Assembly (NCBI RefSeq): GCF_030247195.1
Contig: NC_080672.1
Span: 349,368,413 to 349,432,412, forward strand
Source: Topomyia yanbarensis
Taxonomy: Eukaryota > Arthropoda > Insecta > Diptera > Culicidae
Direction: 5' to 3'
DNA: 64,000 bases
In this document: positions 1 to 10,945 of the stretch, one piece after another
Position numbering within the stretch: position 1 is the first letter of the stretch
Layout of the letters: each line of letters opens with the position of its first letter
Translations under genes and position numbers: made by a program
The notes under the pieces: generated by a model
What the model was told of the DNA's origin: nothing
The model's input: only the letters and a program-made list of their open reading frames with translations
The model's database searches: none

Positions 1-27
1 GGTCGGGTCGGGTTCGGGTTTTTGAAC
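1..27. repeat. G-rich repeat cut by window edge
   Basis: The first bases are runs of GGG separated by TC or TTC, followed by a T run. This is the same word as the minisatellite near 3.3-3.5 kb. The array presumably continues outside the window. Three G-runs are visible here. Confidence 0.6.
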
Positions 28-3000
28 AATACACAAAACGCAATCTTTTTTGTGGTAGTGAATTATACTTCGTAATACGAATGGATGATACATATAACCG
101 TACCAAATGTTAGCACCTCTGAATCGCTAGAATTCGTCGTATTTTCTGGTGCTCAAATATTGTATTTTTTCATTCTTGCATAAAATTCCGTCTCTTCAGA
201 TTCGCAAACTGCATGAATTATTTAATTTTTTAAACGAACATTCATGAAAGATCATTAAACAATACGTGTTTCACATCTAAAATCTCTTTGCGTATTATTT
301 TTCATGATAATAAGTAATAAACCAAGTCAACAGGAATTTATTGGAAAATATCGGTTCAACTTTCTATAATGGAATATAAGTTTCGACAGGTACTTTAAAA
401 CCGATACTTAGGCCGCGGCGACTTTTTCTCTACGTAAACGGTTTTGTAGGGTACATTCGTACCCCAGAACTAAAATTGCTCTAGTATGTCTAATTTTTAT
501 TAAATTTATAATTAAGTTGGATAGTTTTATTCTAAAATCATTCGTAAAGTAACCTGTTTATAAATATTCGTGTTTTGACTATTTAAGCATGAAATATTTC
601 ATTTTGTATAGAACAAGTCTTTAAAATACGTCAAAATCCCCTTGTTTCTTCATATTGCTATAACTCCGGTAGTTTCAAATCGATTTTGACCATTTATACG
701 ACGTTGTAAAGCTTATTAAATTTCCTTCTGAACATTTTTTTTCAAAAACCGGTCAAAAAGTATATTTATTCCGATGCTTTTTTGAAAACCAAACGCCAAC
801 ACAAACGTTAAAAATACAGTAATATGCAGTAACAGAGATGAAACAGGAAGGCGTCGAATGAATAGGTAGAGCCGGTGCATTGTACGTGTATATAAAGTAA
901 GTATGTTCCAGAGCCTGGGCTGCAGAAGATAACAAATCGAATGATGCGTCTTGCATAGTATATACAAATCATATTCACGAATGTGTTTTGACTCTTTCAT
1001 CCGCAAAAGCAAAAATTACGATACCGATCCGAACGCATTTTCTAGTTATTTTGCTATAGTGCTTTGTTATACCAAATAACAGATACTATTATTCAGCAGA
1101 GTTGGAACTTATTCAATTTTACACAAGTTTCTCGCTTACTATGTATCGATATTTTGCTTTTAAAAAATATATATATTTTTTTTTTTGAATTATGTACACA
1201 TGACAAAACACTAACGCTAACGGCTTTGTGGGGTACATTTGTACCCCAAACAAACTTTAAGCAAGCACTGTTAAATTGGTCAAATGAAACAAATAGGTTG
1301 TACCTGCCTTCACGGAAGTTTAATAATCAAATTGGTTTATGATAAAGATTTCTTGCAATTCTTGCAATAAACTGTAACGGAAAAATAAGGATTTGGACTC
1401 ATAAATTTGGTGGCACTTTGGTGTCATTATGGCGGCCCAAATTTAAAAAGGGCGCATTATTTTTTTTAAAAGCAGATAGTTTAGGCCAAATTTATTTTCT
1501 AAAGACACTGTCTTTGTTCCATCAGACCTAAACCTAGCTTCACTTCCGCCAGGTTTCGTTGTTCATGACACTCATATGATTATAGCACCACTATTGGCGA
1601 TTTGCGGCAAAACCAAAATTAGTCATGCGACACCTATGATTCAGCTCATGAACTGGCAAAGTGATACAGTTTGCTTTTTTCACCAGCAAGTGAGTCGTAG
1701 CTTACAACAAAAGCTTCATTTTCTTCTCGGAAAAAGCTTACCACTGCCAAAATATGTATGAAACGAGTAAGAAATTTAGTTTTATTTGCAATTATTCTGA
1801 ATGAAACCATTTGGCTCATACATTTCTTCGAAATGTAATCGGGGTATTGTTGTGGTTATGAAAAATCGTTCCATAAATAAAATTCCAACTCGAAACCGAG
1901 ACCCGATCAGTACCAATGTCAAACTCTTTCATATTTTGGACTACGTAGGAGATTCAGTGAATACTATCAGAGAGAAGGATCAGTTGTGTATGGTACAAAG
2001 CTGACAGTTTTCTATTAGCCGGATATGTTCTTTCCCCGCGTGATCTGCAGAGTTTCATGAATTTACACCATCTCATGAAGGTTTAGCTTAACTTAGGAGG
2101 AACGGGAAATGATGTTGCGGCGGCTACGGTGCTCAACAAATTACATTTCGGAACAACTCACAGATAGCTCTGCGAATAATATTAGAAACCACTATGTTTT
2201 AGATTCTTTTTGCAAGATGTTTACTCATCATCGTATAAAATGATGGTTTTCCGTCATTTTTATAAACAATTATCAACAAATTTGTCAGTGATTTGGTATT
2301 TAAAAGTTATTTTTTACCAATGTTTACAGAAAATATATGCACTATGACAGAACAGAATCAAATCAGCAACACGTTGCTTCCAGCGCTATCTGTAAGCGGT
2401 TTCAACGTAGAATCGCCAATCAAATCAGTGGTGCATATATGATACAAGCACTTTCTGTCAGATTGTTCTCGGGCTGAGCTGTTGCATGATCCGGATTCCT
2501 TCATGAAAATACATGAATTTCCACGAACTTAACGAAATGATAGCAAAAATTTTGTGTGTTCTGTTGAAGCCATTAACGGATTTTTAAAAGTTTGGAGTCG
2601 TTCCGAGAGCTCCATTGGAGATGTCAAAGCATCTCTATTGGCGCGCATACCGTATAATCTGAAGCATAAAATAACTTAAATACCCAATCATAGATCGTTC
2701 TAACGCTAATGATGGGACATCAAGAACACGTCACAAAATGATTGATACCCTTCGATACAGGTTTGACCGTTCCAACCAGTAACGTGGGTGACGTCATGTA
2801 AACTGTCGAATACAAATTGCCAATTGCCATAGCTTAATTTAATACATGTAATAAATTATACGAAACTGCCTTGCAGGAATGGTTTCTGATAAAAAATCAG
2901 AAATTTTGGTTAATTACGACGGGCAAGGTTGTTGGAAACTGTGACCATTATGCTTTCTGTTTCCCCATGAGTTGGCCGCCGATTTAACTTAATTTCCGGT

Positions 3001-3218
3001 TAAGATATTAACGATTTATCAAGTTTATCAGCACGTTACAAATTTGACGTTCAATAATAGTAAATATAAATGCGGATTCTACTCGGCAGTGATTTGTTTT
3101 TCCCAATGCAGATATAACTCAATGCGTATGGTGCTACTTCAGATTCGAGTGATTCATTCTTAGATGAGTCAAGGGTCCAGCTCGGGTGCCTTGAATTAAA
3201 AATCTTCGAGATCTTTGG
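28..3218. other. AT-rich stretch without recognisable genes
   Basis: No open frame here resembles a known family, and the frames are short and scattered on both strands. One internal repeat is visible: about 30 bp at 437-466 recurs at 1219-1248, each ending in a small hairpin of the form GGGGTACA-TT-TGTACCCC (one mismatch in the first copy). The two copies are direct repeats about 780 bp apart. Nothing else could be assigned. Confidence 0.5.
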
Positions 3219-3265
3219 TTGATTCTCCGTATTAGCAAGTTAGATTCGGATCGGGCTTCTCAAAT

Positions 3266-3523
3266 TTTAAATTTTCGAGTTCGGGTCGGGCTCGGGTTTT
3301 CAAATTTTAATATTCTCGGGTCGGGTCGGGTTCGGGTTTTACAAAATTTTCATTCTCGGGTACGGGTCGGATTCGGGTTTTTAAGTTTTAAAATGTTCGG
3401 GCTCGGGTCGGGTTCGGGTTTTTCAAATTTTATAATTTCGGGCTCGGGTCGGGTTCGGGTTTTTAAATTTTCATGCGCTCGGGTTCGGGTCGGGTTCGGG
3501 TTCGAAAAAATTGAAACCCGACC
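3266..3523. repeat. G-rich minisatellite, about 40-bp period, G-quadruplex potential
   Basis: At least six units of about 40 bp follow one another. Each has three or four GGG runs spaced by two or three bases (TC, CTC or TTC), then a T run and an AT-rich spacer near AAATTTT. Several units fit the pattern G3-N3-G3-N2-G3-N3-G3, the textbook G-quadruplex pattern, on the plus strand. The region is open in one frame and would encode a repetitive Gly/Ser/Arg/Val/Phe polypeptide, but this is a by-product of the repeat and not evidence of a gene. Confidence 0.85.
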
Positions 3524-3559
3524 ATCTCTACTCAACAGATCGGCATTTCTTTAGGCCTA

Positions 3560-4990
3560 GTTTGGTTGACTATATCTAGTCGTTCCATCGGGACAGCATA
3601 GATCTTGAGATCGTTAATATAGAAGGTATGGGTCACCTGTTCTGGTGAGAGGGTCCATCGCCAAACAAAACCGAAGCTGGCTGAAAGAATCGCCTTGAAA
3701 TATCCCTCTCAAGATACGGAGCGTTATAGACCGTAACACGCCTTCCTCATTTCCTTTCCATCGCCTGCCGTGGGAATCTTACGATTATAGGATCAACTTT
3801 ATACATTTTCAGTAGGCACTTTGATCAGGAGCGAGTGCGCTATGGAGTCGTATGCCTTCTAGTAATAGATATAGGCCATACTAAGGTTCCGTAAAAAATA
3901 AACTACTTGTCCAACAATGACTGCATCGATAATGACTAGATCTTTGTAGCCGTGTGTGTTTTGCATCCCTTCTGCTTCTCCGTAAGGATGCTGTTCTGCT
4001 CACAATCCAATTAGCCCATTCCTATGTAGTGATGGTGGTACTTAGGGTCTTGTGCAGACTTGATAGACAGGTGGTTGGTCTGTATATTGATGGGTTGGAC
4101 GTGTCCTCCTTAAGGGGAAGGAGAATTGTGGTACCACGGATGATTAAATCCGGCAATAAGTGTGGTCCACGTAACGCCCTGTTTAGCCATCGTGGGATGT
4201 ACAACGGTCAGCTTCTTGTACTAAAAGTTTCCGACACCGTCAAGTCCTAAGGTACCACGTAGCTTCGAGTAAATCGACGCTGACAGTTGGCATCTCGTCG
4301 ATTTCTTCGGCTGCTCATTCCTCCTCGCCCCTTAGCCACGGTTATTCTACACGATGTTCTATAGGACCCTTCCGTATACCGTAGGTCCAAAATCTAGTGA
4401 AATCGCCGATATCCGGTAGACCTTCGCTGACGTCGGGCTTCTCGTGGCTGATTTGATCACAGAACACTCTCGTTATCACTGAACATACGGTTTCGTGGTC
4501 GTAGCTTCGCAGCGTCAGTGTAACACCTTAGCCTTTACGATAAGACACTCGATTTCTGTACTAGTCTGTCGAGTTTCTCCGTCAGCTGGGCAGCTTTCAA
4601 TATCCGAAACTCAGTAGGTGCAATGTTCACAGCCACACGACGCAATTTCGCTGATCTTTTGCCGTCTCTGTAAGCGGCCTGCCTTCTAATAGCGGTACGT
4701 TTGCTCGAAATCTTCGAAAATTTCTCACAGGTACAACGTTCTTTGATGTGTAGTTCATGGCTGCTTTCTTCGTCCGTTTATAGCGGTGGCTCTTGGGACA
4801 CGTTGCTCCTGGAAGTCCGCATAGTTGGGTTGTAGTGAAAAGCCGCCCCTTGACGTAGGAAGCGGCGCCCACCCGGTTCCTCCTTCCCTGTCAGTATACG
4901 ACCAAAGGTCCCACCGAAGCCGGATACCCGATTTACACTAAGGTTGGTCCTACCCCAGCTAATACCGCGAGGAGGTAGAGATAGGAGTTT
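3560..4990 (-). pseudogene. Decayed R4/Dong-type non-LTR reverse transcriptase
   Basis: Reading the minus strand in broken frames gives the RT blocks in order. 'RGTTILLPLKEDTSNPSIYR' followed by a PTTCLSSL stretch (about 4040-4175) matches the R4/Dong pattern of TYLLPK..DT.NP..YRPITCL. 'KAYDSIAHSLLIKV' (about 3817-3860) is motif A. 'EGYFKAILSA' and following residues (3649-3709) correspond to RGIFQGDSLS of motif B. 'THTFYINDLKIYA' (around 3595-3633) corresponds to the THL.YMDDLKLYA catalytic box, with the first catalytic Asp replaced by Asn. Upstream, 'FWTYGIRKGPIEHRVE' (about 4340-4400) resembles the linker seen before RT in this clade. Many stops and frameshifts show it is dead. The outer limits are approximate and the clade is assigned from remembered motif wording. 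Confidence 0.7.
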
Positions 4991-5039
4991 GGTTTCAGAT
5001 GCAAATGACTACTAGAGGGGCCTCGAGCGATATAAATTT

Positions 5040-5419
5040 TTACCTTTTTTGCTTTCATCGGAGTATGGGTTTGAATCACAATTGTGATCGCACGCCACAA
5101 CCTGTAATTCCGGAACCGGAAGTCGGATTGGGATTAAATTAAATAGCCATTTACGGGAATGCAATACCTTTCATTTGAGACCAAGTTTAGTTGAATCGGT
5201 CTAGCCATCTCCGAGAAACCGATGTGACTGTTATTCTGAATTTAGATACTTCCGCCGGGGCTTCCGAAACCGATGATGGTGGCCAATGTGGCCAAATAGA
5301 TTTTAAATGGATGTTAGTGACCTAATACTACAAATCGAAGCAGTTGCGGTCATATTTTGGAAAAATTTTCACCTTTATACATTCATTGCAGAATTTATTA
5401 AAATCGACATTTTCTGCGT
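5040..5419. repeat. Upstream part of a dispersed repeat with duplicated segment
   Basis: The phrase 'cctgtaattccggaaccgga' followed by AGTCGGAT occurs at about 5101 and again at about 5434, so the element contains a direct duplication of about 334 bp. Both are followed by a stretch on the theme 'cctttcatttgaga' and 'agccatctc(c/t)gagaaa'. No protein is recognisable. The second duplicate continues into the better-conserved segment annotated next. Confidence 0.55.
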
Positions 5420-5706
5420 GTTCGTACTCATCACCCTGTAATTCCGGAACCGGAAGTCGGATCCATTAGAAATTCAATAGCAGCCTACGGGAACCTTTCA
5501 TTTGAGAATAAGTTTGTCAAAATCGGCTCAGCCATCTCTGAGAAAAATGAGTGACATTTTTGGTCACATACACACACAGACGCAAATACATACACACACA
5601 GGCATTTGCCGAACTGAATCGAATGGTATATGTCACTCGGCCCTCCGCTAAAAAGTCGATTTTCAGAGCAATTGCAATACCTTTCTATTGAGAAAGGCAA
5701 AAAGTC
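5420..5706 (-). repeat. Dispersed repeat, hairpin end (copy 1)
   Basis: This segment is the reverse complement of sequence at 59061-59390. Shared landmarks are the terminal hairpin 'cctttctattgagaaagg', the phrase around 'ggccctccgctaaaaagtcg', an ACAC-rich microsatellite, the phrase 'ctctgagaaaaatgagtgac', and 'ggttccggaatta' read in reverse. The orientation is set so that the hairpin lies at the element start. It has no coding capacity and is probably a non-autonomous transposable element of unassigned superfamily. Confidence 0.7.
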
Positions 5707-5905
5707 AACTTAATTTAAGTTTGGTTTTGTGCCCTTAGTGCACAAATTGGTTTAATCCAATTTTACCTTTTTTGAGAATAAATATTGCATAATGCCAGGT
5801 GTTTGACTCCCTAGCCAAAAGATAAGAGTTCTCTTTCAATTTCTCATCAGCAATCCAGAGCTTCTGCATTTGATTCCCGGGACAAGTCAGTTGCTTGGAT
5901 GTTCA

Positions 5906-8117
5906 CATCATCAAGCCACAATAGATTCAACTATCTAAATATAAGGACCTTCCCTCTTTTTAGTTTCTATTTGCACCCAGTTCTACTACTAGAGGTTAAT
6001 TATTTCTCATGTTAATAATCCACCAATCATTATGACTACTAAGGATTTGATTTATATGAGAAGCCCGCTTCAAGATGTTTATTACAATACGTCTTGATAG
6101 TGGTGCATCGAGGAGGCCGGGAGGGCTTATGTGAGCTATGTATCTTGTACCTGTCTAATCTATTACATCTCTTCTTTTCGATTCTTATACTCCCATTCCA
6201 CACCCGCCTTCAGATGGATCAGTCAAAGATGACGCTCATATCCACCAGATAACACGTTCCATGGCGACATGACAGGGAACTACAGTTGATACGAGGGAAC
6301 TCACTTCTAGCATCTGAACCGCACATTGAAATTTGTATCAGATTCACGGCTCAAGCGATCGTTCAGGACCACACGCAAATATGTGAACCGTACCATGGTC
6401 ACAGAATCGAGTATACACGCGAAGTTACATACACGCTAGTTTACGCGAAGAATCGAGTATACACGCGAAGTTACATACACGCTAGTTTACGCGAAAAACA
6501 CGTAACGTACAAACGCCTGAGCTCTTCGCGACCACCTATACCCGCGATCTCGCAATCATGATTACACCTCGGTGATAGTGAACATCTTAATACTAATAAA
6601 TTCTCAAACGCGGTCTCAAGCGGGAACCTAAAAAAATGCCCTTGCGCACGCGATTGCCAATCGGTCACGTTCAGAAGTCTATCCTCGATCCTAGAAGCCT
6701 AGATCCATGCTTTCAGCTGGACCAATTAGGAAAAAAACACTCATACCTATTAGACAACATGTCTCATGGCGACACGACAGGGAACCCTAGCGATAAGGAA
6801 ACCCACTCTCTGCTAGAATCTGAACCGTACACCGAAAATTTAATATCAGACTCACTCGCTCGACCATTCAAGAACTCACGCAAATATGTTACAAAATCAA
6901 GGCAGCATACAAACGTTTGAGCCCCTCGCGATTATACAAGCAACCTACGCTCACAATCTCGCAAACATAACACCCCGGTGATAAGGTGGACGTCTCAGCA
7001 CTCAAACTTACAAACGTAATCGAAAGCGTCAACCTACAAACTTCCGCGCTCGGTTGATCATGAATGAGGCACGCCCGGAAGTCTCTATTCTCGGTACCAA
7101 CAGTGTAGGTCAATGTCAACTAATAAACAAAAGAAACAAAAAACAAATAAAATTAAAAAATTAAGATGAAAAATAACTCCCATATCCCCTAGACAACACG
7201 TTCCATGGCGACTCTAGTGTTATGGGGTAACTCACTCCCTGTCAGAATGTGATCCGTACACCGAAAACTAAATATCAGAATGATGGTCCGCGTGGCCATC
7301 CAAGAACACACGCGAATATGTGAATGGCCACAGGGTTACAAAATCGAATTTATTCACGCGAAGTCACATACGCGCAAGCACACGCGACAAACACGTCAAC
7401 ATACGAAGGCTTCAGCTTTTCTCGATCATCTACGCACGCCTACGTTTGCGATCGCGCAAACTTTATAACACTTCGGAAACAATGTGAACGTTTTAGTACT
7501 TACGAAGTTACAAACGCGTTCTCAAACGCGAACCCGCAAACGCGCGCGATCATGAAACGGTCACGTCCGGAAATCTTTACCTTCCATTCTAACAACTTAG
7601 GTCCATACATTCAGTTATACCAATCAGAAAATAAAGCTCATATCCACTAGACAACACGTTCCATGGTGACATGACTGGGAACTCTAGTGATATGGAAGAA
7701 CCCACTTTGTTCTAGAATCTGAACCGTACACGAAAAATTAAGTATAAGATTCACAGTCCGCGCGCAATCATTCTAAAACACACGCGAATATGCGAAAGGC
7801 AAACGGTTTTAATAAAAAAATTATACACGCGAAGTTACATACACGTTAGCACACGCGACATGCAAACGCACATGCGATCGAACACGTTAACGTACAAATG
7901 CTCGAGTCCTTCGTGATGATACACGCGAGCGCGAAGTCCCTACACCTGTACATACCTTAACCGTACAATAAAATTGACATTCAGAATCACGACCCGCTAC
8001 AATTGGCCTAAAGCAGTGTTTTAGTGGGCGCCATTGCCCGTCTCGTCTGTAAATGTAGTGTGTGATTCTGACGGGGAGCCCTTCCGAGAATCTAGCTCTA
8101 CAGCTCTAGACAGACAA
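5906..8117 (+). repeat. Family-B block A (CpG-rich, internally repetitive)
   Basis: The block starts at a phrase shared with 46776 ('catcatcaagccacaataga') and ends at 'acaactctcgagaaaa', shared in variant form with the ends of the other blocks. Units of about 430-510 bp begin near 6242, 6746, 7186 and 7643 with variants of 'ccactagacaacacgttcca' and 'gggaactctagtgatatgg'. Unit bodies are dense in acgcg, cacgcg and cgcgat words, unlike the AT-rich surroundings. Around 6411-6495 a segment of about 47 bp is duplicated in tandem. Frames in it are short and differ between copies, so I do not call any protein. Superfamily is unknown. Confidence 0.75.
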
Positions 8118-8132
8118 CTCTCGAGAAAAAAA

Positions 8133-8250
8133 AACTAGTGCTAATTTGGGTACTTGTTTTATCTAAACATCGTCTAACTAGACACACACGCAGTTGGTGC
8201 TAGTTACTGACGAGATGAATTCGAAACACAAAAAATTAAACTTAAAGCTA
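8133..8250 (+). repeat. Repeat shared in inverse orientation with 51.1 kb
   Basis: Sequence from 'gctaatttggg' through 'cgtctaactagacac' and 'gttggtgctagttactgacg' reappears as its reverse complement at 51118-51205. A weaker echo of the final part ('gatgagatgaagtcgaaac') is seen near 25690. It abuts the end of family-B block A. No coding potential is seen. Confidence 0.6.
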
Positions 8251-9540
8251 TGTTTTTGTCCATCCTCAAATGTAATTAGTCTACGTAACCATCTCTTAGG
8301 CCAAGGAGTCTGTTGGTGTAGATACAATAAACCAACCTTTTCCTTTCGTTAAAAACCGTTGCACATTCATTGTGGATAAAATCTCACCACGAAATGCTAG
8401 AAGTAAGACGAATCTTTAGTCGAACGGAAAGGTAAAATATTCGACAATGTGAACGCGTCCATGGCCGGCCACTGTCAACTTTAACACACTTCCGATCCCA
8501 TCCACGTCCAATTTAGTTTCGCGCCCCGGCACAGGGACAACACGACGAGGACAGCAGCAGTAACCGTGTCGAGCTAGTCGCGCACGATGATGCCAGTGTT
8601 GAGCGAGAGAGCAGGTCAACATACAGTTGTCGCACACATCCCACCGACACATGGGGGGAAAAGGCACACAATCAATGCCAAAGAGCCGCGACAACCAGGT
8701 TTGAAAGACGCACCAATCTGAAAGGATCTAATTTTAGCACTCGCCAAGATGATGAACATGTTCCTGTCCGTTCGTCCGTGTTGTGTCGTGGTCTGGTACC
8801 GCGCCGTCAATTTGTCCACAGCGCAAACGATCTCGCACACCGACCGAACCGATCCGAAGCTAATGATGGCGGTGATAGCTAGGTCATTTCCTCCGGAAAG
8901 TTTGCCTTACCACAGTGCGCTGATCTAATAGTGTTGATTGACCTCCTTTGTTTATCCGCTGCCTTTTTGCTGTGCTTTGCGTTTACCACTGGAAGTACAT
9001 TACCGTATTCTTTCACTTGCGTTGCATCATGCGTTGAATCCGACAATTTCAAGATAGGTAAACATAAGGAAACATCGGCAATGACATGCGCGTTGACCCT
9101 AGGTATCGAAGGATGGGGGCCTGGACTGGCGGAATCTTTGTTTAGGTCCACTTGCCGTCAAGGTTTCGCACTGCTTTGCTTTCGCTATATTGGACTCATC
9201 ATAATTTAAAAAAAACTGATTGCGGAAGCAGGAGATTGTTATCTTTCAAAGGACGAGAGAGATGCTTGGAAGTAAGTTGAACGGAATCATGATAAAATAT
9301 ATCGATATTGAACGTGCCAAAGGTCGTAAATGATTGAAGGCTGAAAAATCATTGATAAGAGGCAAAGGTTTGGAACAATACCAAAATATTACCATGCATT
9401 TTTTCATGATTATCCGCAGCAATTGAAATATTATTTATAGACCATCAATTTTTTTCCTCATAATTTTATATCCGCAAATCCGAAACAAAATTTATTTGGG
9501 CCTTCTAATGCCTAAGAATTGCTCATTAAACAAATTTAAT
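8251..9540. other. Unassigned, with a GC-rich island at 8430-8880
   Basis: The segment at about 8430-8880 has clearly higher GC and CpG content than its flanks and no internal repeats. It does not match any repeat elsewhere in the window and may be single-copy host DNA, for example regulatory sequence. No exon with credible splice sites and a recognisable protein was found. The flanks are AT-rich and featureless. Confidence 0.35.
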
Positions 9541-9542
9541 TA

Positions 9543-9788
9543 GGGACCATTAATAAATTACGTATCGCAAAAATTGCCCCTAAATTGACTCCCCCTCCCG
9601 CCATGTAACAAATTGTCACAAATTTCTCTATCCCCACTCCCCTATTACGTAACAAATTCCTTGAAATTTTTTTTTCTTCGGCGAAAACATGTTACGTAAC
9701 GATCTAGCTTACTCCCCCTCCCCCCTATGTCACAACATGTCGTACCCCCTCCCCCCTAAAAGCGTTACGTAATTTATGAATGGTCCCT
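9543..9788. mobile_element. MITE with GGGACCATT termini (copy 1)
   Basis: Terminal inverted repeats of about 24 bp (GGGACCATTAATAAATTACG at the left, matched by CGTAATTTATGAATGGTCCC at the right) enclose C-rich segments interspersed with TTACGTAA words. TA dinucleotides flank both ends, suggesting a TA target duplication as in Tc1/mariner-type elements. A second copy lies at 29566-29783. There is no transposase, so it is non-autonomous. Confidence 0.85.
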
Positions 9789-9790
9789 TA

Positions 9791-10001
9791 TATGTCGTGG
9801 ATATTTTATTTTTATTTTATCGTCAAAATGCAAAAAAATGCTGTTCATTTCAATACAAAATCACTTATGATCTTATTATTATTATTATATTTTACATCAG
9901 ACTGTCTATACATGAGAATCAAGAGTTTCGTTTGTATGCGTGCCATCCCGTATACGCTCATCACTTTAGATAGTTATTAAAGTAAAAATTAACATGCTAT
10001 A
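9791..10001. other. Unassigned AT-rich spacer
   Basis: Short AT-rich spacer between two inverted-repeat elements, with an ATT run near 9880. The small frames have no similarity I can recognise. Confidence 0.4.
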
Positions 10002-10003
10002 TA

Positions 10004-10157
10004 CACTCAGGTTTTTTATCCCCTGCGTATACAGACCGCGCAAATGTCAAAATACGCGTAAATGAAAACCGCATAAATTTCAAAATCCGCGTAAATGAAA
10101 ACAGCGTAAATTTCAAAAAACCGCGCAAATTCAAAAATACATGTAAAAACCTGAGTG
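10004..10157. mobile_element. Short TA-flanked MITE, CACTCAGG termini
   Basis: CACTCAGGTTTTTTA at the left end is matched by TGTAAAAACCTGAGTG at the right end. A TA dinucleotide lies immediately outside each terminus (10002-10003 and 10158-10159). The interior repeats the words 'ccgcgtaaatgaaaa' and 'gcgtaaatttcaaaa'. At 154 bp with no coding capacity, it fits a Tc1/mariner-type MITE. Confidence 0.85.
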
Positions 10158-10310
10158 TACACTGATTTCTCCGCTGTTATTGACAATATCAATCACCATA
10201 TGACAGTTGTTAAGTTAGAAGGGCTTATGTTTAGTGATTTCTTTCTGGATTGGCTTAAGTTGGAGCTAACTGAACAGGACATGACAATGAAAATAGAAAT
10301 CAATCCTGCG
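10155..10310 (+). pseudogene. RT fragment (motif A region), jockey-like
   Basis: The translation reads YTDFSAVIDNINHHMTV and continues through KLEGLMFSDFFLDWLKLELTE. This corresponds to the RT motif A segment YTDFSAAFDKINHDI and the downstream KL..LGFS..FL.WL.SYL of jockey/CR1-type non-LTR elements. The second acidic residue of motif A survives in altered context. The frame loses similarity after about 10310, although it stays open to 10535. The fragment begins exactly at the right-hand TA of the 10004-10157 MITE, so that MITE probably inserted into it. Confidence 0.65.
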
Positions 10311-10945
10311 CATGATTGTCATAATATCTCACGCCTTTCTCTAATACAGTTCTCAACTTTTTTCGCACCACGAACCGCTACGAAATCATCCAAGGTTCTT
10401 GAGGACCTCCAAGTTCAATGCTTGAAATTTCAGTACTTACCTAGGAATGAAGTTCCTCCTAGCAACTACTTCACGAGCCCCAAGGGATTTGCGAATCCTA
10501 TCCCTATTCGGGAATCCCGGGAAAAATATTTTTAATTTATACCAAAAGGCTTACGTCCTGCGAAAGAAATTCTGCAGGAAATATCTATCGGCAAACATTT
10601 GGAGTGATCAGTGGATGCAGATACACTACTAAAAATATTGATATTTTCATGCAAAATTGGATTAATTTGCCGGCCGTTGTACCGAAACATTTCCTTACAG
10701 TAGCGTTAGTAATGCATGATATCTCTGCAACCGATGAGCAGATTGATAAGATTTTCTAACAGTTCTTTTAATAGTTAGATCTTGACTAAAAGATCTTGAA
10801 TGATTGCAATCAAATTAGTAATTGAAATGGCGGTAATTTCTTAAAAAAATCGATGAGTGTTTGTTTCAAAACTTTGGATGGTTTGTAGTGATAGTGTAGT
10901 GTTCATGCTTAACGCAAACGCTATTTAAAATAAGGAATGTTTATA
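10311..10945. other. Unassigned
   Basis: No gene or repeat could be assigned. A 'ttcgggaatcccgggaaaaa' motif near 10508 has relatives near 11690-11750, again containing the cccggga word. These may be pieces of one degenerate element. Confidence 0.3.

Noticed and set aside
3219..3554. 111-codon open frame over the G-rich minisatellite
   Set aside because: Its Gly/Ser/Arg/Val repeat is dictated by the 40-bp DNA repeat and the opposite strand is open too.
6286..7650. Several frames of 60-108 codons inside family-B block A
   Set aside because: They differ between blocks and carry indels between copies, which indicates noncoding repeat.
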